A stretch of 64,000 nt of DNA from NCBI GenBank assembly GCA_017599285.1, contig JAGFXX010000001.1, positions 2,880,501 through 2,944,500 on the forward strand. The letters are read 5' to 3'. A program made the position numbers and the translations under genes. Of the stretch, positions 61,454-64,000 are shown piece by piece. Source of the stretch: Cereibacter azotoformans (GTDB lineage Bacteria; Pseudomonadota; Alphaproteobacteria; Rhodobacterales; Rhodobacteraceae). Below the pieces are notes generated by a model. That model made no database searches, had not been told where the DNA came from, and saw only the letters and a list, made by a program, of their open reading frames with translations. Position 1 is the first letter of the stretch, and the number at the start of each line of letters is the position of its first letter.

Positions 61454-61731
61454 AGAAGGCTCCCGAGGGCCGTCGCGAGGATCGCAGATCCGGCGAGGGC
61501 GGAGGGCACGAGCCACCAGCCCGAAGGCATCCGATAAGGGCCGTGGGCGCGGGGCGTGCCATCGTCGCGATAGGTTTCCTCCGCCTCGTCGCAAGGGGCG
61601 TCCTGCGGAAAGTGTTGGGAAAGTTTTCCCAAGCGCTTCCGGGCGTGAGCCGCCCAGAAGTCCGCCACCGCACCGAGGTGGATGGCTGCGGTGATTTCGG
61701 CCACGAGGACCTTGCGCATGATCGTGATCAT
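61450..61731 (-). CDS. Small phage membrane-tail protein
   Basis: 93 residues from ATG 61731: ITIMRKVLVAEITAAIHLGA, then AHARKRLGKLSQHFPQDAPC and a C-terminal hydrophobic span WWLVPSALAGSAILATALGS. A single C-terminal transmembrane helix is likely. Not recognised as any family. Four-base overlap with the next gene suggests coupling. Confidence 0.55.
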   Translation of the reverse strand: MITIMRKVLVAEITAAIHLGAVADFWAAHARKRLGKLSQHFPQDAPCDEAEETYRDDGTPRAHGPYRMPSGWWLVPSALAGSAILATALGSLL

Positions 61732-61985
61732 TCCTGTGCCTGTAGGGTTGTCGCCGCCTCTGCGGGGAAGTTCTGGTAGGCGAGGCCGACGACGAACCCG
61801 CTGGGGGAATGGCTGCCGTCCCACCATTTGCGGGCCGTCGATCCATCGACACCGAAGGTCATGGCCGCATGCTCGGGACTGTCGAAGTTCTCGCGCACGA
61901 AGCGAGACCAGCGCGCCGCGAAGAAGGCGCGATAGGTCATCGCCTCCCGTTTGGCGGAAGACTTTCCGGGGGACTTTCCTGACAT
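61728..61985 (-). CDS. Small phage DNA-binding-like protein
   Basis: 85 residues from ATG 61985: SGKSPGKSSAKREAMTYRAF, then FDSPEHAAMTFGVDGSTARK with WWDGSHSPSGF. The segment HAAMTFGVDGSTARKWWDG reads like a helix-turn-helix (Ala/Gly-turn-x-x-R-x-W). It overlaps the next gene by 4 bp and is in the leftward early operon. Possibly a regulator of the early module. Confidence 0.6.
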   Translation of the reverse strand: MSGKSPGKSSAKREAMTYRAFFAARWSRFVRENFDSPEHAAMTFGVDGSTARKWWDGSHSPSGFVVGLAYQNFPAEAATTLQAQE

Positions 61986-62065
61986 GGTTGCTCCATCCTG
62001 AACCCGACCAAAGGCTTTCGATGACGAAGCGATTTCATGAAGGGGAAGGGGGGAGGCGGAATACA

Positions 62066-62305
62066 TCACGCCGCGTCCCCTTCGATTTGCAGGAGGGCTT
62101 GGTCATGATCGGCGACACAAACGTCCGAGTTCGCAGCCATGAAGGCGCGCAGGCGATCCACGACCTTCATGGTCGGGCTGGACTTGCCGTCCTTCCAATC
62201 CTGCCATTGTCCCCACTTCGCGTTGATGGCCTCGCGCAACAGCTTCTGCGGACTGATCCCGCACGCCGTGCAATGGGCTTCGATGTCTGAGATGAGCTGT
62301 TCCAT
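62066..62305 (-). CDS. Cro-like early repressor candidate
   Basis: 79 residues from ATG 62305: EQLISDIEAHCTACGISPQK, then LLREAINAKWGQWQDWKDGK with STPTMK-like turn SSPTMKVVDRLRAFM. This is a small HTH protein, first gene of the leftward operon, divergent from the repressor with operators between. Position and size fit a Cro/CII-type regulator. Confidence 0.7.
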   Translation of the reverse strand: MEQLISDIEAHCTACGISPQKLLREAINAKWGQWQDWKDGKSSPTMKVVDRLRAFMAANSDVCVADHDQALLQIEGDAA

Positions 62306-62312
62306 GGCGGCG

Positions 62313-62341
62313 AATATGGGGGAACTCCCCCACATAATCAA
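62313..62341 (-). promoter_or_regulatory. Leftward early promoter with operator in its spacer
   Basis: On the minus strand, TTGATT (62341-62336) and CATATT (62318-62313) are separated by exactly 17 bp, and the spacer contains the palindrome TGGGGGAACTCCCCCA read on the plus strand (62317-62332). This would drive the Cro-like gene and be blocked by repressor. Confidence 0.65.
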
Positions 62342-62390
62342 GGGGAACTTCCCCATGGATCGGAGCGAGGGTATGGGGCACTTTCCCCAT
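62317..62390. promoter_or_regulatory. Three repressor operators (O1-O3) between cro-like and repressor genes
   Basis: Palindromes of GGGG-N4-6-CCCC type: TGGGGGAACTCCCCCA at 62317-62332, GGGGAACTTCCCC at 62342-62354, and ATGGGGCACTTTCCCCAT at 62373-62390. The second and third overlap the repressor start region, so autoregulation is expected. A CATAAT -10-like hexamer at 62333-62338 may serve the repressor itself. Confidence 0.75.
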
Positions 62391-63059
62391 ATGCAGAAGA
62401 AGACCCTGGACGCCTTCGTGCGTGGCCTGCAGATCGTCATGGAGGCTGAGGGCATCAAGATGAAGCCGCTCTCGGTGGCTGCAGGCATGGGCGAGTCCGG
62501 AGTGCGAGATCTGATCCGCAACGAGTCGTCGCCCAAGGTCGCCAACGCCTACGCCTTGGCCAGAGAGCTTGGGCGAACGGTGGATGAGATCATCCAGATC
62601 GGCATGACGGGAGATCTGAATGCGCGCCCGGATCGCGCGCCCATTGCGGTCGCCGGGTGCGTGGGTGCGGGTGCGCGGGTCGATCTCCTGGACGCCTACG
62701 AGAAGGGCGATGGCATGTATCACGTCGCCCGCCCCCCGCAGCTGAAGCCGCACGGCATAGTCGCGGTGGAGGTTAAGGGCGATAGCATGATGCCGCTTTA
62801 CCGCCCTGGGTCCGTGCTTTTCTACACGCGTGCCGCTGCCGAGGGCGTGCCGATCGAGGCACTCAACACGCCTTGTGTCTGCGAGGATACGGACGGAAGG
62901 GCTTGGCTCAAGGTAGTCAAGGTGGGCAGTCAGGAGGGCACTTTCAGCCTCCTGTCGCTCAACCCGGATGCGGACAACATGCATGGCGTCCGGTTGAAGT
63001 GGGCAGCGCCAGTGCTCATGACGCTATCGCCCGACTATGTGGAGCGGGTTTACGTCTGA
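62355..63059 (+). CDS. LexA/cI-like phage repressor with S24 peptidase domain
   Basis: 234 residues if started at ATG 62355 (ATG 62373 or 62391 are alternatives; the mature fold begins near LDAFVRGLQIVMEAEGIKMK). An N-terminal HTH (MKPLSVAAGMGESGVRDLIR) is followed by the linker cleavage region near AVAGCVGAGARVD and an S24 domain with VEVKGDSMMPLYRPGSVLFY (Ser) and GRAWLKVVKVGS (Lys). It would maintain lysogeny and self-cleave on RecA activation, so the prophage should be SOS-inducible. Short or absent 5' leader. Confidence 0.9.
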   Translation: MDRSEGMGHFPHMQKKTLDAFVRGLQIVMEAEGIKMKPLSVAAGMGESGVRDLIRNESSPKVANAYALARELGRTVDEIIQIGMTGDLNARPDRAPIAVAGCVGAGARVDLLDAYEKGDGMYHVARPPQLKPHGIVAVEVKGDSMMPLYRPGSVLFYTRAAAEGVPIEALNTPCVCEDTDGRAWLKVVKVGSQEGTFSLLSLNPDADNMHGVRLKWAAPVLMTLSPDYVERVYV

Positions 63060-63214
63060 CGGCGCTTAGTCGTCATGCTGTCTGCTTCGCTCAGTGGTAA
63101 GGCGCACTTAACTGCCCGCCCCGCCTCCGCGGGTTTCCGGAGTGCTGGAGTTTCGCTGCGTCCTGTATCCCCCGGTGGTGCGGCCGAGGGCGAGACCCAC
63201 ACGATTCTGCTCGC

Positions 63215-63270
63215 ATGTGGGGGTAAATCCCCACATCAGCGTTGACATGGGGAAACTCCCCCAATAGCTT
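63215..63270 (+). promoter_or_regulatory. Rightward early promoter with operators O4-O5
   Basis: TTGACA (63242-63247) and TAGCTT (63265-63270) are 17 bp apart; the spacer is the palindromic TGGGGAAACTCCCCCAA. A second palindrome ATGTGGGGGTAAATCCCCACAT lies at 63215-63236. The operator pattern matches O1-O3, so repressor likely controls this operon, which starts at 63319. Confidence 0.72.
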
Positions 63271-63318
63271 CTCGTCAGACGGTCGATCCTTGGCCGTTCA
63301 TTTGATGGGAGACTGCCC

Positions 63319-63420
63319 ATGATCCTCCAGCCGCTGGCCTGGACCGGCCCGCTCACCAACGCCAGTGCGCGCCTATCCCCCTCTGGCAACCAATGCCATA
63401 TCGCGGAGGCCCGGCCATGA
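63319..63420 (+). CDS. Short leader-type protein of rightward early operon
   Basis: 33 residues: MILQPLAWTGPLTNASARLS, then PSGNQCHIAEARP. ATG 63319 has GGGAG seven bases upstream and ends in an ATGA overlap with the next gene. Function unknown. The Shine-Dalgarno and coupling make it credible despite its size. Confidence 0.55.
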   Translation: MILQPLAWTGPLTNASARLSPSGNQCHIAEARP

Positions 63421-63614
63421 CCGCCACCGCCATCCGCTACCCGGCCTCTGCGCCGGTTGCCCGTTTCGCCCTTCTCGACCTGACCGAGCCCCAGCTGCGC
63501 CTGCTGCTCTCCGCGGCCGAGGCGGGGCTCCCGCAACTCGACACTGCCGATGACGAGACCGCGGCCGAGGTCAATACCATCCTCGGCCAGGCGCGGGAGG
63601 CGCTCGAAGCATGA
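63417..63614 (+). CDS. Small phage early protein
   Basis: 65 residues: TATAIRYPASAPVARFALLD, then LLLSAAEAGLPQLDTADDET. Acidic C-terminal half. ATGA overlaps on both sides place it in the rightward early operon. No family recognised. Confidence 0.6.
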   Translation: MTATAIRYPASAPVARFALLDLTEPQLRLLLSAAEAGLPQLDTADDETAAEVNTILGQAREALEA

Positions 63615-63943
63615 GCCAGATCCTGCCCCTCACGCCCCGCGATCTGAATGCCGCGCGCCATCGTGCCGAGTACGCGCCCACGCCCGAGATGCGCGAGGCC
63701 GCCAGCCGCCTGCTGACGGATCACGAGCTGGCCGTCGCCATGGGCCGCACGCTCGCGAGGGCCCGGCCGCGACCCGCCTTCCGGACGAGCAGGCCAAGCC
63801 CGCTCGGGCCGAACCTGACCGGCTTCCTCGTCGGGGCGCTCGCGCTCCTGGGCTTCCTGTTTGTCGCCACCGTGCTCTGGGCCCATGTCACCGACGTGAC
63901 CGAGGCCATGCGCCAGCAGGCCAGCGCCATGCGGAGCATGTGA
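63611..63943 (+). CDS. Small phage membrane protein
   Basis: 110 residues: SQILPLTPRDLNAARHRAEY, with a single hydrophobic span (FLVGALALLGFLFVATVLWA, about residues 75-94) and a short C-terminal tail. Overlaps the previous gene by 4 bp. Could be a superinfection-exclusion type protein by analogy with small early membrane proteins, but this is a guess. Confidence 0.6.
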   Translation: MSQILPLTPRDLNAARHRAEYAPTPEMREAASRLLTDHELAVAMGRTLARARPRPAFRTSRPSPLGPNLTGFLVGALALLGFLFVATVLWAHVTDVTEAMRQQASAMRSM

Positions 63944-64000
63944 TGGAGGCCGCCCCGCAACCCGCGCCGCGCTCCGGGCCCGTTCCGGTCGAGAGCCTCG

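Larger units (their letters stand above)
31030..64000. mobile_element. Siphovirus-type prophage, right end beyond window
   Basis: The region contains an ordered temperate-phage genome: integrase remnant and lysis genes on the left, then tail, head, packaging, replication and regulatory modules. The attachment sites were not found; the left edge is unclear because the integrase and an endolysin remnant at 31.0-32.6 kb could belong to an older, partly deleted prophage. The right end lies beyond the window. Structural genes look intact, so induction may still be possible if an integrase or excision partner exists. Confidence 0.85.

Overview
The window reads as chromosome of a purple non-sulfur alphaproteobacterium of the Rhodobacter/Cereibacter sphaeroides group. 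The evidence is very high GC with typical alphaproteobacterial codon use, a puc2BA-type light-harvesting 2 operon behind tandem PpsR/CrtJ palindromes, and an AppA-type BLUF photoreceptor a few kb away. The AppA sequence differs clearly from the R. sphaeroides 2.4.1 protein as I remember it, so a divergent relative is likely; this comes from memory, not a search.

Region 1 (1-29.4 kb) is ordinary chromosome: purine/urate catabolism (PuuE-like deacetylase, hydroxyisourate hydrolase), puc2BA, icd, a small acyl/keto-acid cluster (PanE-like reductase, CoA ligase, FAH-family hydrolase, flavin oxidoreductase), an AI-2E-family transporter, appA, a CbiX-like chelatase, a hybrid histidine kinase, a PuuA-like ligase plus class III aminotransferase pair, purEK, an Hsp20/DUF1150 pair, comM, a YciE/YciF protein, an FdhF/YdeP-like molybdoenzyme with a nearby mogA, an unusual NadE-PncC fusion, and a zinc alcohol dehydrogenase.

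Region 2 (29.6-33.6 kb) is a scarred junction: a decayed IS transposase, a decayed copy of the 5' end of a phage endolysin gene, a tyrosine integrase broken by two one-base deletions in C runs, and about 1 kb of apparently gene-free DNA.

Region 3 (33.6-64 kb, running off the right edge) is a siphovirus-type temperate prophage. Reading leftward on the minus strand: Cro-like protein, small early genes, DUF1937 and DUF1376 replication-type proteins, a repeat cluster, HNH endonuclease, P27-type terminase, portal, protease, HK97-type capsid, head-tail joining proteins, tail tube, a tail-assembly chaperone pair with a canonical -1 slippery heptamer, tape measure, tail fibre, holin-like proteins, a Dam-type methylase and an M15 endolysin. 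A LexA/cI-like repressor and a rightward early operon lie on the plus strand, with shared palindromic operators sitting in the -35/-10 spacers of both early promoters. Accessory genes include BrnTA, a ClbS/DfsB-like gene and a GFA-family gene.

The most notable element is at 34.1-36.0 kb, at the distal end of the late/lysis gene string and in visibly lower-GC DNA. It encodes a reverse transcriptase with both retron hallmark motifs (NAxxH and VTG), fused to a trypsin-like serine protease with an intact His-Asp-Ser triad. Directly upstream is a structured segment with a1/a2-like inverted repeats and a TAGC branch-site motif that fits a retron msr-msd RNA. A second, stronger inverted repeat could mask the RT ribosome-binding site using the a2 sequence, suggesting an RNA switch. 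I interpret this as a prophage-borne retron, probably an anti-phage or superinfection-exclusion module.
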